A stretch of 64,000 nt of DNA from Sanguibacter antarcticus (lineage in GTDB: Bacteria > Actinomycetota > Actinomycetes > Actinomycetales > Cellulomonadaceae), in the NCBI RefSeq assembly GCF_002564005.1, contig NZ_PDJG01000001.1:1984001-2048000 (forward strand). The letters are read 5' to 3'. Positions 9,525 to 19,684 of the stretch are shown in pieces; the first letter of the stretch is position 1; each line of letters begins with the position of its first letter. The notes under the pieces are model-generated. The model did no database searches. It had not been told where the DNA came from and was given only the letters and a program-made list of their open reading frames with translations. The position numbers were made by a program, and so were the translations under genes.

Positions 9525-11300
9525 GTGCGCCCCCTCCCCCTCCCGGATCCTGGGACCCCTCCCCTCACCTCACCTCTCGCGTTCCTCCTGTGGCAGGCAC
9601 GCCAGCAGCGCGGTGTCCTTGCGCTGTCTGTCACCTGCGGCATCCTCACCTTCCTCTCGCAGGCGGTCACTCCCTTCGTGCTGGGCCACGCGCTCGACGA
9701 AGGGCTCGAGAAAGGCCTGGGACGCACCCTCCTGCTGTGGGCTCTCGTCATGCTGGGGGCCGGCGTGGTCCAGGTCGTGGCCGGCGCGTTCGGCCACCGC
9801 TTCGACGTCGAGAACTGGCTCCGGGCCGCCTTCTCGACGTCGCAGCTCGTCGGCGACACGATCAGTCGCAGCGGCGACGCGATCACCGAAGACCTCGCGA
9901 CCGGCGAGGTCGTCTCGACGGTCGCCACCGACGCCATGCGCCTCGGCGAGCTCTTCTTCAACGCCGCCCGCCTCATCGGGAGCCTCGTCGCGTACGTCGG
10001 CGTGGCCGTCCTCATGCTCGTGACCTCACCGTCGCTCGGGATCGTCGTGGTCGTCGGTCTGCCAGTGGTCGCAGCCATCCTCGGTCTCCTCGTCAAGCCA
10101 CTGCAGAGCAGGCAGTCGGCGCAGCGAGAGGCCTCGGGAAAGCTGACGACGCTGGGCGCAGACACGGTCTCGGGCCTGCGGATCCTGCGTGGCATCGGAG
10201 GCGAGGGCGCGTTCACAGACCGGTACCGGCAGCAGTCGCAGCGTGTCCGCGAGGCCGGCGTCCGGGTCGCGACGACCCAGTCCTACCTCGATGCGCTCCA
10301 GGTCCTCCTGCCCGGCCTGTTCGTCGCGCTCGTCCTGTGGATGGGCGCTCAGCAGGCCGTCGCCGGAACCATCACACCCGGCCAGCTCGTGACGTTCTAC
10401 GGGTACGCGACCTTCCTCACGTGGCCGATGCAGAACCTCACGCAGAGCATCCAGATCACGACGCGCGCCTTCGTCGCGGTCCGCAAGGTCATCACGGTCC
10501 TCGAGGTGACCCCGGCGGCCGCCGACGCCCCCGCGACGAGCCCCATGCCCCCGCACGGCGTGGAGCTCCGGGACGTCGTGACGGGCGTCACGCTCTCCCC
10601 CGGGAGGATCTCCGCCCTCGTCAGCGCGCACCCCGACACCTCCGCGCGCATCGCCACGCGGATGGGCCGGTTCGACGACTCTGCCGAGGCAGCGACCCCC
10701 GTCCACCTCGGTGGGGTGCCGCTCGCCGACCTCGACAAGGACGAGCTCCGGCGCAGGGTCGTCGTCGCCGAGGCGACACCGCACCTGTTCTCCGGGGTGC
10801 TCCGCGACGAGCTGGACGTCCGTGACCGGGCGACCGACGCGCAGATCCTCGACGCCCTGCGGGTCGCCGACGCCCAGGACGTCCTCGACTCGACACCGGG
10901 CGGTCTCCTCGGCGAGCTCCCGGAGAAAGGACGCTCGCTCTCCGGAGGCCAGCGCCAGCGCGTAGCCCTCGCGCGCGCCCTGCTCACCGAGGCCGAGCAT
11001 CTCGTCCTCATCGAGCCTACGAGCGCCGTCGACGCACACACCGAGGCCCGGATCGCTGACCGTCTCGTCACGGCCCGAGCAGGACGCTCCACGCTCGTCG
11101 TCACCGCGAGCCCGCTCGTCCTCGACCGCGTCGACGAGGTCCTCGTCGTGCGCGACGGCGCGGTCGTCGCGACCGGCACGCACCGAGAGCTCCTCGAGGG
11201 CGTCGGCGAGCACCACGAGCACTACCGCACGATCGTCGGGCGCTCGCTCGGCGAGGAGACCCCCTCCACCGTCAGCACACCCGAGGAGGTGGCACCGTGA
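9525..11300 (+). CDS. ABC exporter half-transporter, degenerate ATPase subunit
   Basis: A six-helix exporter domain precedes a nucleotide-binding domain. The signature LSGGQ is intact (about residues 472-476). Walker A, however, is lost: VSAHPDTS at 366-373 stands where GxxGxGKS/T should be. Walker B reads LVLIEPTSAVD, without the usual Asp. This half probably cannot hydrolyse ATP itself but supplies its LSGGQ to the partner's site. The start is uncertain: GTG 9525 (591 residues) lies just after a TAATGT -10, while ATG 9513 is an alternative. The stop overlaps the partner's GTG start. The substrate is unknown. Confidence 0.88.
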   Translation: MRPLPLPDPGTPPLTSPLAFLLWQARQQRGVLALSVTCGILTFLSQAVTPFVLGHALDEGLEKGLGRTLLLWALVMLGAGVVQVVAGAFGHRFDVENWLRAAFSTSQLVGDTISRSGDAITEDLATGEVVSTVATDAMRLGELFFNAARLIGSLVAYVGVAVLMLVTSPSLGIVVVVGLPVVAAILGLLVKPLQSRQSAQREASGKLTTLGADTVSGLRILRGIGGEGAFTDRYRQQSQRVREAGVRVATTQSYLDALQVLLPGLFVALVLWMGAQQAVAGTITPGQLVTFYGYATFLTWPMQNLTQSIQITTRAFVAVRKVITVLEVTPAAADAPATSPMPPHGVELRDVVTGVTLSPGRISALVSAHPDTSARIATRMGRFDDSAEAATPVHLGGVPLADLDKDELRRRVVVAEATPHLFSGVLRDELDVRDRATDAQILDALRVADAQDVLDSTPGGLLGELPEKGRSLSGGQRQRVALARALLTEAEHLVLIEPTSAVDAHTEARIADRLVTARAGRSTLVVTASPLVLDRVDEVLVVRDGAVVATGTHRELLEGVGEHHEHYRTIVGRSLGEETPSTVSTPEEVAP

Positions 11301-13039
11301 ACGAGTCGCGTCTTCCCGTCGCCGACGGGGCCACGGTCCGCAAGCACTCAGCGATGCTCCTGCGCGCGAACAAGCGGCCCCTCGCTGTGGTGGTCAGCCT
11401 CCACACCGTGGCCGCGCTCGCCGGCCTCGCGGGTCCGCTGCTCCTCGGCGGGCTGGTCGACGCCGTCTCCGAGGGCACCACGTCCGCCTACGTCGATCGC
11501 GTGGTGCTCACCCTCGTCGCCGCTGTCCTCGTCCAGACGGTGCTCATCCGCTTCGCGCAGCGCAACGCAATGATCTTCGGCGAGACCGTCTTCGCCGACC
11601 TCCGTGAGGACTTCCTCGCGACGGTCACCGAGCTCCCCCTGTCGACCGTCGAGCGCTCCGGCACCGGAGACCTCCTCGGGCGCACGACGAACGACATCGA
11701 CCGGATCCAGCACACCGTGCGCTTCGGTGTGCCACGGATCCTCGTCGCGACGGTGACGATCACGCTGACAGTCGTCGCAGCGCTCTTCACAGCACCGCTC
11801 GTCGCGTTCGCCATGCTCGTCGGGGTACCGATCTTCCTGGTCATCGGCCGCTGGTACCTCCGACGCGCGGCACCGGCCTACCAGCGCGAGTCGGCCTCGT
11901 ACGCGACGCTCAACGGGACGATCACCGAGTCTGTCGAAGGCACCCGGACGGTCGACGCCCTCGGGCTCGGCGAACGCCGGCGCGAGCGGGTGCGCGCGAA
12001 CCTGCGCGAGGCGTTCGCCGCGGAGAGCCGCACCCTGAACCTGCGCACCGTCCTCATCCCCGGGATGGACAGCGCCTTCGTCATCGCGCCCATCGCCGTG
12101 CTCCTGTGGGGGGCCTTCCTCATCTCCCACGGCACGGTCACCATCGGTGCGGTGACCACGGTCGTGCTCTACTCGATGCAGCTCATCGGCCCCATCTGGG
12201 AGCTGATCTTCTGGCTCGACGAGGCACAGGTCGCCACGACGTCGCTGGCTCGGATCGTCGGGGTCGGGCTCGTCGCCCGCGACCGCGAGGCAGGCGACCG
12301 CACGCCGGGCGACGAGCACATCGTCGCCACCGGCGTCGAGTACGCCTACCGGCCTGGCCACAACGTCCTCCACGGCATCGACCTCGATATCGCGGTGGGT
12401 GAGCGGCTCGCCGTCGTCGGCCCCTCGGGCGCCGGGAAGTCGACGCTCGGACGCATGCTCGCCGGCATCCACCCGCCCACCGGCGGCTCCGTCAAGGTGG
12501 GCGGCGTCCCGCTCGTCGAGCTGCCGCTCGAAGGTCTGCGCCGTCACGTCGCCCTCGTGACACAGGAGCACCACGTGTTTGTCGGGACCATCGCGGAGAA
12601 CCTCCAGCTCGCCGACGCGACGGCGGACGACGCCGCGCTCCTCGCAGCGCTGGAAGCGGTCGACGCCCGCACGTGGGTCGAGGCCCTCGACGCAGGCCTC
12701 GCGACCGAGGTGGGGTCGGGCGGGTTCGTGCTCACGCCTGCGCAGGCGCAGCAGGTCGCGCTCGCTCGGCTCGTCCTCCTCGACCCGCACACCCTCGTCC
12801 TCGACGAGGCCACCTCGCTCCTCGACCCACGGGCGGCACGCCACCTGGAGCGCTCGCTCAACGCGGTCCTGTCCGGGCGCACGGTCGTCGCGATCGCGCA
12901 CCGGCTGCACACGGCGCACGACGCCGACCGTGTCGCGGTCGTCGACGGCGGTCGGATCACCGAGATCGGATCGCACGACGAGCTCGTGGCCGCCGACGGC
13001 GACTACGCCCGGCTCTGGCACAGCTGGCAGCAGGCCTGA
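11297..13039 (+). CDS. ABC exporter half-transporter, catalytic subunit
   Basis: The 580-residue protein is a type IV exporter half: a transmembrane domain to about residue 320, then a nucleotide-binding domain. Walker A GPSGAGKST (Lys381) and Walker B TLVLDEATS are intact, but the signature is LTPAQ (479-483) instead of LSGGQ. It complements the upstream subunit: its Walker motifs pair with that partner's LSGGQ, leaving one working and one dead ATP site per heterodimer. It starts with a GTG overlapping the partner's stop. The exported compound cannot be read from sequence. Confidence 0.92.
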   Translation: MNESRLPVADGATVRKHSAMLLRANKRPLAVVVSLHTVAALAGLAGPLLLGGLVDAVSEGTTSAYVDRVVLTLVAAVLVQTVLIRFAQRNAMIFGETVFADLREDFLATVTELPLSTVERSGTGDLLGRTTNDIDRIQHTVRFGVPRILVATVTITLTVVAALFTAPLVAFAMLVGVPIFLVIGRWYLRRAAPAYQRESASYATLNGTITESVEGTRTVDALGLGERRRERVRANLREAFAAESRTLNLRTVLIPGMDSAFVIAPIAVLLWGAFLISHGTVTIGAVTTVVLYSMQLIGPIWELIFWLDEAQVATTSLARIVGVGLVARDREAGDRTPGDEHIVATGVEYAYRPGHNVLHGIDLDIAVGERLAVVGPSGAGKSTLGRMLAGIHPPTGGSVKVGGVPLVELPLEGLRRHVALVTQEHHVFVGTIAENLQLADATADDAALLAALEAVDARTWVEALDAGLATEVGSGGFVLTPAQAQQVALARLVLLDPHTLVLDEATSLLDPRAARHLERSLNAVLSGRTVVAIAHRLHTAHDADRVAVVDGGRITEIGSHDELVAADGDYARLWHSWQQA

Positions 13040-13156
13040 CAGGACCCGTCGTCCCAGGCCGTTCACAGGGAGGTATGGCTCACTTGTCCGTTCACGCACC
13101 CCACCAGGACGCACGGGTCTCGAGCGCCCCGTGCGGCGCACCGGACGGAGCCTCAG

Positions 13157-13849
13157 ATGAGCAAGCAGAAGTGGATCGTGACAGTCGTCGTGGTCGTGAC
13201 CGTCGTCCTCCTCGTCATCGGCGGCACAGCGCTGTACGCGAAGACCCAGAACGACCAGGCCCCGGACGCCCTCACGCTCTCGACCGCCGAACCGACCAGC
13301 GCAGCCAGCGCTGACTCCGGTGCGACTGGCACCACGACGGACCTCACCGGCGACTGGACGGTCTCAGACGGTTCAGCGGCGGGCTATCGCGTCGCCGAGG
13401 TGCTCAACGGCCAGGACGTCACCGTGGTCGGGCGCACGCCGGACGTGAGCGGCACCGTGACGGTCGACGGGACCGACGTCACGACTGCAGACGTCACTGT
13501 CGACATGACGACCATCACCACCGACTCGAGCAGCCGCGACGGCAAGTTCCTCAGCATCCTGTCGACGGACACCTTCCCCACCGCGACGTTCACCCTGACG
13601 TCGCCGATGGACGTCTCGGCGATCGTCGACGGTGTCGCGTCGGTCGAGGGAACCGGTGACCTGACCGTCGCTGGGGTCACCCAGAGCGTCAGCGTGGCGT
13701 TCGAGGCGCAGAGCACCGAGGACGGCGTCGAGGTCTCGGGCTCGATCCCGGTCGACTTCGCGGACTACGGCGTGGACGCACCCGACCTCGGCTTCGTCAA
13801 GGTCGAGAGCTCGGGAACCGTAGAGATGCTCCTCGTCCTCACGCGCTGA
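13157..13849 (+). CDS. YceI-family protein with N-terminal membrane anchor
   Basis: The 230-residue protein has an N-terminal membrane segment (about residues 7-28), a Thr/Ser/Ala linker, then a YceI beta-barrel domain from DLTGDWTVSDGSAAGYRV to the end. YceI folds are lipocalin-like and in studied cases bind polyisoprenoids, so an extracytoplasmic lipid- or quinone-binding role is likely. GGAG precedes the ATG by six bases. It lies 117 bp after the ABC exporter and is convergent with the SURF1 gene. Confidence 0.9.
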   Translation: MSKQKWIVTVVVVVTVVLLVIGGTALYAKTQNDQAPDALTLSTAEPTSAASADSGATGTTTDLTGDWTVSDGSAAGYRVAEVLNGQDVTVVGRTPDVSGTVTVDGTDVTTADVTVDMTTITTDSSSRDGKFLSILSTDTFPTATFTLTSPMDVSAIVDGVASVEGTGDLTVAGVTQSVSVAFEAQSTEDGVEVSGSIPVDFADYGVDAPDLGFVKVESSGTVEMLLVLTR

Positions 13850-13871
13850 CCGCTCGCGGGCCGAGGCCGAC

Positions 13872-14774
13872 TCAGGCCTGGTGCCCGCCGACGGTCGGGC
13901 CTGTGCTCGGCGCAGACCGGGCGAGGGCTCCGAAGGGGTCCTCGTCCGGGTCGGCTGCGGACCCACGCGCCTCGTCGCGGACGAGACGCAGCCACAGCAT
14001 CACGGCGAAACCACCGAAGATCCACCACTGCAGCGCGTAGAAGAGGTTCTGAAGATCGAGCCCCTCGCCACCCTCGATCTGTGGCCGGGGAAGCAGGCTG
14101 ACGCCCTCGTCCTGGGCGGGGTCCGAGGACGCGAGGACGACGTATCCGGAATAGATCGGCCCGCCCCACTGCCCGGCGAGCGCGGCGGAGCTGATCTCAT
14201 CGGTCTGGCCGGCAGGGAGGTCGCCCTCTCCGGTCGCCTCTGACGCTTGCACGTATCCCGTGACCCGGACCGTCCCCGACGGGGGGTCGAGCGCGGCCGA
14301 GTCTGCGGTCGGGACCCATCCACGCACGACCGGGAGCACCGGTGCACCTGAGAGACCGGCCCACGAGGCACCCTCGGTACCGTCGTCGCTCACGCGCAGC
14401 GGCGTGAGCACGAGATAACCGGTCTGCCCGTCCAGGGCACGACCAGCGACGAGAAGCTGCTGCGAGGCGTCGTACTCGCCCTCGACCCAGGTCTGCCGTC
14501 CGACGAGGTCTCCTGGGAACGTCGTCTGGGGCGGGAGGAGGACTCCGAGCCCTTCGGGCTCCTCGTCAGCGAGGCGAGCGGCTTCGTCCGCTGCGGCGTG
14601 CGTCGCCGCGAGATCACCGCGCTCGTACGCGCGATCCAGCTGCCAGACGCCGAGCCGGCCGCAGACGAGCGCGGCAGCGAGGAACACGAAGAGCAGCGCG
14701 ATCATGCGGGGCTGGCGCGCGACGGCTCCGAACGACCTCCGTGCGACAGGGGCGGGTCCGGGGGCTTCTGGCAC
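13872..14774 (-). CDS. SURF1-family cytochrome oxidase biogenesis protein
   Basis: The 300-residue protein has the two-helix SURF1 layout. An N-terminal helix is followed by CGRLGVWQLDRA, a large external domain contains YDASQQLLVAGR and VVRGWVP, and a C-terminal helix sits in NLFYALQWWIFGGFAVMLW. SURF1 assists heme a insertion into cytochrome c oxidase. The GTG start has a TAGCCT hexamer 6 nt upstream and no Shine-Dalgarno sequence. The gene is divergent from xfp and shares its upstream region. Confidence 0.9.
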   Translation of the reverse strand: MPEAPGPAPVARRSFGAVARQPRMIALLFVFLAAALVCGRLGVWQLDRAYERGDLAATHAAADEAARLADEEPEGLGVLLPPQTTFPGDLVGRQTWVEGEYDASQQLLVAGRALDGQTGYLVLTPLRVSDDGTEGASWAGLSGAPVLPVVRGWVPTADSAALDPPSGTVRVTGYVQASEATGEGDLPAGQTDEISSAALAGQWGGPIYSGYVVLASSDPAQDEGVSLLPRPQIEGGEGLDLQNLFYALQWWIFGGFAVMLWLRLVRDEARGSAADPDEDPFGALARSAPSTGPTVGGHQA

Positions 14775-14780
14775 GATCTC

Positions 14781-14786
14781 AGGCTA
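14781..14786 (-). promoter_or_regulatory. leaderless -10 element of the SURF1 gene (TAGCCT)
   Basis: On the minus strand TAGCCT ends 6 nt before the GTG start. Confidence 0.5.
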
Positions 14787-14845
14787 CCCCGGAGCCCTGT
14801 CCGGAACGTGTCAGATCCTCGCAGGTAAGCGCATCCCCGACCCTC

Positions 14846-14859
14846 GTGACCAAGGTCAC
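14846..14859. promoter_or_regulatory. CRP/GlxR-type palindrome upstream of xfp-pta-ackA
   Basis: GTGACCAAGGTCAC is a perfect palindrome and contains GTGA-N6-TCAC, the core bound by CRP/GlxR-type cAMP receptors in actinobacteria. It lies 120 bp before the xfp ATG and about 70 bp from the SURF1 start, in the 204-bp divergent spacer. An activator or repressor role cannot be decided from position alone. Confidence 0.5.
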
Positions 14860-14978
14860 CTGCTGTCGGTGTCGTCTACCACGCCCGACGCGACAGCCGG
14901 GGCACAAAAGGCCTAGTTCACGCCCGCCGCCGATACTGTTACATGAAAGTGTCAGACTCGAGCCGGTAGGAGATCTTC

Positions 14979-17516
14979 ATGAGCACCACCGCACCCATCG
15001 ATGCAGCGCAGCTGTCCGCACACCACCCCACGACTGCTCCTCGACCAGGTGAGTGGCGGTCTCGACCTGTCGAGCCGCTCAGTGACGAGACGCTCCGCCG
15101 CGTCGACGGGTGGTGGCGTGCAGCCAACTATCTCTCCGTCGGTCAGATCTACCTGCTCGACAACCCTCTCCTGCGCACCGAGCTCGACCGCGACCACGTC
15201 AAGCCCCGGCTCCTCGGACACTGGGGCACCACTCCTGGCCTCAACTTCCTCTACGCCCACCTCAACCGGGCGATCCGCGAGCGCGCACTGTCGAGCATCT
15301 TCATCACCGGCCCAGGTCATGGCGGACCGGGCCTCGTCGCCAACTCCTACCTCGAAGGCACCTACACCGAGACGTACCCGGACATCACCCAGGACGAGGA
15401 GGGCATGCACCGGCTGTTCCGGCAGTTCTCCTTCCCGGGTGGCATCCCGAGCCACGTCGCCCCAGAGACGCCCGGATCGATCCACGAGGGCGGCGAGCTC
15501 GGCTACGCGCTCTCTCACGCGTACGGCGCGGCGTTCGACAACCCTGACCTCCTCGTGGCGGCCGTCGTCGGTGACGGCGAGGCCGAGACCGGCCCTCTCG
15601 CCACGAGCTGGCACTCGAACAAGTTCGTCAACCCGGCCAAGGACGGCGTCGTCCTGCCGATCCTCCACCTCAACGGCTACAAGATCGCCAACCCGACCGT
15701 CCTCGCCCGGATCAGCGAGGAGGAGCTGTACTCCCTCATGGTCGGGTACGGCCACACGCCGTACGTCTTCGAGGGTGGCTTCGACGGTGAGGACCACATC
15801 GCGGTCCACCAGCGCTTCGCCCAGCTGCTCGACGACGTGCTCAACGACATCGCGGCCATCAAGGCACGCGCTGCGGCGGGCGACGACTCTCGCCCGATGT
15901 GGCCGATGATCGTCTTCCGCACACCCAAGGGCTGGACGTGCCCGGCGGAGATCGACGGGAAGAAGACCGAGGGCTCGTGGCGTGCGCACCAGGTGCCGCT
16001 CGCGAGCGCCCGTGACACGCCCGAGCACCTCCAGGTCCTCAAGGGCTGGATGAAGTCGTACCGCGCCGAGGAGCTCTTCGACGCCGAGGGCCGTCTCGAT
16101 GCCGACATCGCTACGCTCGCCCCGGACGGCGAGCTGCGCATGAGCGCGAACCCGCACACCAACGGCGGCCTGCTCATGAAGGACCTGCGCCTGCCGAACT
16201 TCCGCGACTACGCGGTCGACGTCCCGACGCCTGCTGGGTCGATCAGCGAGGCGACCAAGGTGCTCGGCACCTGGCTCACGGACGTCATCCGTCTCAACCC
16301 GGACAACTTCCGGATCTTCGGTCCGGACGAGACCGCGTCCAACCGCCTCCAGGCTGTCTTCGACGCGACCGACAAGGTCTGGAACGCCGGCTACCTGCCC
16401 AGCGACGCCGACGACCACCTCGCCCGTGCGGGCAGGGTCGTCGAGATGCTCTCCGAGCACCAGTGCCAGGGATGGCTCGAGGGGTACCTCCTCACCGGAC
16501 GCCACGGCATGTTCAACTGCTACGAGGCGTTCATCCACATCATCGACTCGATGTTCAACCAGCACGCCAAGTGGCTCAAGGTCACCCGCGAGATCCCGTG
16601 GCGCAGGCCGGTCCCGTCGCTGAACTACCTGCTCTCGAGCCACGTCTGGCGCCAGGACCACAACGGCTTCTCGCACCAGGACCCCGGGTTCATCGACCAT
16701 GTCGTGAACAAGAAGGCCGAGGTCGTGCGCGTCTACCTTCCGCCGGACGCCAACACCCTTCTCAGCACGTACGACCACTGCCTGCGCAGCCGGGACTACG
16801 TCAACGTGGTCGTCGCGGGCAAGCAGCCTGCGCCGAACTTCCTCACCATGGACCAGGCTGTCGCGCACTGCACCCGTGGCCTCGGGATCTGGGAGTGGGC
16901 GGGCACCGAGGTACCTGGCGAGGACCCGGACGTCGTGCTCGGCTGTGCGGGCGACGTCCCGACGCTCGAGGTCCTGGCGGCTGCGGACCTCTTGCGTCAG
17001 CACCTGCCGGAGCTCAAGGTCCGTGTCGTCAACGTCGTCGACCTCATGCGGCTGCAGGACGCGAAGGAGCACTCGCACGGGCTCTCCGACCGCGACTTCG
17101 ACACGCTCTTCACCACGGACAAGCCGGTCGTCTTCGCGTACCACGGCTACCCGTGGCTCATCCACCGCCTCACGTACCGCCGCGCAGGCCACACGAACAT
17201 CCACGTGCGCGGGTACAAGGAGGAGGGGACGACGACGACGCCGTTCGACATGGTCATGCTCAACGACCTCGACCGCTTCCACCTCGTCATCGACGTCATC
17301 GACCAGGTGCCGCACCTGCGGAGCAAGTCCGCGATCCTCCGCCAGAAGATGGAGGACGCCCGCCTGGACGCCCGCAAGTACACCCGCGACCACGGGGAAG
17401 ACGACCCGGCCATCCGGGACTGGGTCTGGCCCGACGCGGGCGAGACCGCTACCGCCGTCGGCGGACCCCAGGGCACCGTGCCCAGCACAGCATCTACCGG
17501 AGGCGATAACGAGTGA
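14979..17516 (+). CDS. xfp: xylulose-5-phosphate/fructose-6-phosphate phosphoketolase
   Basis: Phosphoketolase splits xylulose 5-phosphate (and often fructose 6-phosphate) with phosphate into acetyl-phosphate plus glyceraldehyde 3-phosphate or erythrose 4-phosphate, using thiamine diphosphate. The family signature GPGHGGP is at residues 111-117 and the cofactor motif GDGEAETG at 198-205. The 845-residue length is slightly longer than the common 790-825. An AGGAG site precedes the ATG, with TTACAT a possible -10. The stop overlaps pta (GTGA), which takes the acetyl-phosphate it makes. Whether it accepts fructose 6-phosphate cannot be read from sequence. Confidence 0.95.
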   Translation: MSTTAPIDAAQLSAHHPTTAPRPGEWRSRPVEPLSDETLRRVDGWWRAANYLSVGQIYLLDNPLLRTELDRDHVKPRLLGHWGTTPGLNFLYAHLNRAIRERALSSIFITGPGHGGPGLVANSYLEGTYTETYPDITQDEEGMHRLFRQFSFPGGIPSHVAPETPGSIHEGGELGYALSHAYGAAFDNPDLLVAAVVGDGEAETGPLATSWHSNKFVNPAKDGVVLPILHLNGYKIANPTVLARISEEELYSLMVGYGHTPYVFEGGFDGEDHIAVHQRFAQLLDDVLNDIAAIKARAAAGDDSRPMWPMIVFRTPKGWTCPAEIDGKKTEGSWRAHQVPLASARDTPEHLQVLKGWMKSYRAEELFDAEGRLDADIATLAPDGELRMSANPHTNGGLLMKDLRLPNFRDYAVDVPTPAGSISEATKVLGTWLTDVIRLNPDNFRIFGPDETASNRLQAVFDATDKVWNAGYLPSDADDHLARAGRVVEMLSEHQCQGWLEGYLLTGRHGMFNCYEAFIHIIDSMFNQHAKWLKVTREIPWRRPVPSLNYLLSSHVWRQDHNGFSHQDPGFIDHVVNKKAEVVRVYLPPDANTLLSTYDHCLRSRDYVNVVVAGKQPAPNFLTMDQAVAHCTRGLGIWEWAGTEVPGEDPDVVLGCAGDVPTLEVLAAADLLRQHLPELKVRVVNVVDLMRLQDAKEHSHGLSDRDFDTLFTTDKPVVFAYHGYPWLIHRLTYRRAGHTNIHVRGYKEEGTTTTPFDMVMLNDLDRFHLVIDVIDQVPHLRSKSAILRQKMEDARLDARKYTRDHGEDDPAIRDWVWPDAGETATAVGGPQGTVPSTASTGGDNE

Positions 17517-19684
17517 GCTCCACCGCTCGAAGCATCTACATCACATCACCCGAAGGTGAGACCGGGAAGTCCACCGTGGCGCTCGGGGTGGTCGATCTCC
17601 TCACGCGGCGCGTGCAGCGCGTCGGGGTGTTCCGCCCTGTCACCCGGAACGGCCCGAACCCGACCGCACCGAACGGCAAGGACGACCGCGACTACGTCGT
17701 CGAGCTGCTCCTGGCCCACGACGGTGTCGACCTCACCTACGAGCAGTGCGTGGGCGTCACGTACGACGAGGTCCACACGGACCCCGAAGAGGCGCTGTCC
17801 AAGATCGTCACCCGGTACCACGAGGTCGCTGCGGAGTGCGACGCCGTGGTCGTCGTCGGCACCGACTACACGGACGTCGCCGGGCCGACGGAGCTCGCGT
17901 ACAACGCCCGGATCGCTGCGAACCTCGGCGCTCCTGTGCTTCTCGTCCTCTCGGGCAACGGCCGCTCTCCGGCAGGCGTGCGTCAGCTGAGCGAGGTGTG
18001 CGTCTCCGAGCTCGAGGCGAACCACGCCCAGGTCTTCGGCGTCGTCGCCAACCGCTGCGTCCCAGCCGATCTCGCGGAGATCCAGGCCGAGTTCGCTGCG
18101 CTGGACTCCTTGCCCGTGTGGACCGTGCCCGAGGAACCGTTCCTCATGGCCCCGACCGTCAGCCAGCTCATGGACGCTGTCGAGGGACACCAGGTCCTCG
18201 GTGACCCCGAGCTCCTCGGGCGCGAGGTCCTCGACGTCCTCGTCGGCGCCATGAACTTCGAGCACCTTCTCGACAGGCTCTCCGACGGCGCAGCCGTCAT
18301 CGTGCCCGGTGACCGGTCGGACGTGCTCCTCGGGCTCCTCACCGCGCAGACGGCGAAGAGCTTCCCGTCCCTCTCGGCGATCATCCTCAACGGCGGGTTC
18401 TACCCGCCTGAGGCTGTCGGGCGTCTCGTGGCCGACCTCGCCCCGAGCGTGCCCATCGTGCGGACCGATCTCGGGACCTTCCGCACGGCGAGCGCTGCCG
18501 CAGCCGCTCGCGGCCGTGTGAGCAAGGACTCCCAGCGCAAGGTCGACACCGCCCTCGCGCTCTTCGAGCAGAACGTCGACGGCAAGGCGCTCCTCGACCG
18601 CCTCGACGTCCAACGGCCCGAGGTCGTCACGCCGCTGATGTTCGAGTACGAGCTCCTCAACAGGGCCCGCGCGGACCGTCGGCACATCGTGCTGCCCGAA
18701 GGCTCCGAGGACCGCATCCTGCGCGCCGCCTCGACGCTCCTCCAGCGGCAGGTCGCCTACATCACGCTCCTCGGCGAGGAAGAGTCCATCCGGGCGCGGG
18801 CCATCGAGCTCGGTCTCGACATCTCCGAGGCGAAGGTCATCGACCCTCGCTCGGGTGTGCTCTTCGAAGAGTTCGCCCTGGCGTACACGGAGATGCGTGC
18901 GCACAAGGGCATGACCGTGGAGCGGGCACGCGAGATCGTCAGCTCCGTGTCGTACTTCGGGACGCTCATGGTCCAGCTCGGCTACGCCGACGGCATGGTC
19001 TCGGGCGCAGCCCACACGACTGCGCACACCATCCGCCCGGCGTTCGAGATCATCAAGACGGTGCCGGGTGTCTCGGTCGTGTCGTCGGTCTTCCTCATGT
19101 GCCTCGAAGACCGCGTCCTCGTCTATGGCGACTGTGCCGTCAACCCCGACCCGACAGCCGAGCAGCTTGCCGACATCGCGATCTCGTCTGCGGCGACGGC
19201 CACCCAGTTCGGCGTCGAGCCGCGGATCGCGATGCTCTCGTACTCCACCGGGGAGTCCGGCTCGGGGGCTGACGTGGACAAGGTCCGCGCCGCCACCGAG
19301 CTGGTCCGCCAGCGCCGCCCCGACCTCTCGGTCGAAGGTCCGATCCAGTACGACGCAGCGGTCGACGCGTCCGTCGCCGCGTCGAAGATGCCGGAGTCGC
19401 TCGTCGCCGGGCGCGCCACGGTGTTCGTCTTCCCGGACCTCAACACCGGGAACAACACGTACAAGGCTGTCCAGCGTTCCGCTGGCGCCATCGCTATCGG
19501 TCCGGTCCTCCAGGGCCTGCGGATGCCCGTCAACGACCTCTCCCGCGGGGCGCTGGTCCAAGACATCGTCAACACCGTCGCCATCACCGCCATCCAGGCA
19601 CAGGCACGGGCAGAAGCCCAGGCGCAGCTCCACGCCGCGGCGTCCACCTCCACCACAGCGCACGAAGGAGCCCACAGCTCATGA
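17513..19684 (+). CDS. pta: phosphate acetyltransferase
   Basis: This is the long form (723 residues) of Pta, interconverting acetyl-phosphate and acetyl-CoA. An N-terminal P-loop-like region ([20 protein letters not shown]) and a DRTGG domain precede the C-terminal catalytic domain ([50 protein letters not shown]). The start is the GTG overlapping the xfp stop, and the stop overlaps the ackA ATG. Its position between xfp and ackA lets acetyl-phosphate go either to ATP or to acetyl-CoA. Confidence 0.95.
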   Translation: MSSTARSIYITSPEGETGKSTVALGVVDLLTRRVQRVGVFRPVTRNGPNPTAPNGKDDRDYVVELLLAHDGVDLTYEQCVGVTYDEVHTDPEEALSKIVTRYHEVAAECDAVVVVGTDYTDVAGPTELAYNARIAANLGAPVLLVLSGNGRSPAGVRQLSEVCVSELEANHAQVFGVVANRCVPADLAEIQAEFAALDSLPVWTVPEEPFLMAPTVSQLMDAVEGHQVLGDPELLGREVLDVLVGAMNFEHLLDRLSDGAAVIVPGDRSDVLLGLLTAQTAKSFPSLSAIILNGGFYPPEAVGRLVADLAPSVPIVRTDLGTFRTASAAAAARGRVSKDSQRKVDTALALFEQNVDGKALLDRLDVQRPEVVTPLMFEYELLNRARADRRHIVLPEGSEDRILRAASTLLQRQVAYITLLGEEESIRARAIELGLDISEAKVIDPRSGVLFEEFALAYTEMRAHKGMTVERAREIVSSVSYFGTLMVQLGYADGMVSGAAHTTAHTIRPAFEIIKTVPGVSVVSSVFLMCLEDRVLVYGDCAVNPDPTAEQLADIAISSAATATQFGVEPRIAMLSYSTGESGSGADVDKVRAATELVRQRRPDLSVEGPIQYDAAVDASVAASKMPESLVAGRATVFVFPDLNTGNNTYKAVQRSAGAIAIGPVLQGLRMPVNDLSRGALVQDIVNTVAITAIQAQARAEAQAQLHAAASTSTTAHEGAHSS

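Noticed and set aside
14952..19675. Long minus-strand open frames (over 700 codons each) opposite xfp and pta.
   Set aside because: Both are antisense to strongly conserved enzymes, and the predicted proteins show no domains.
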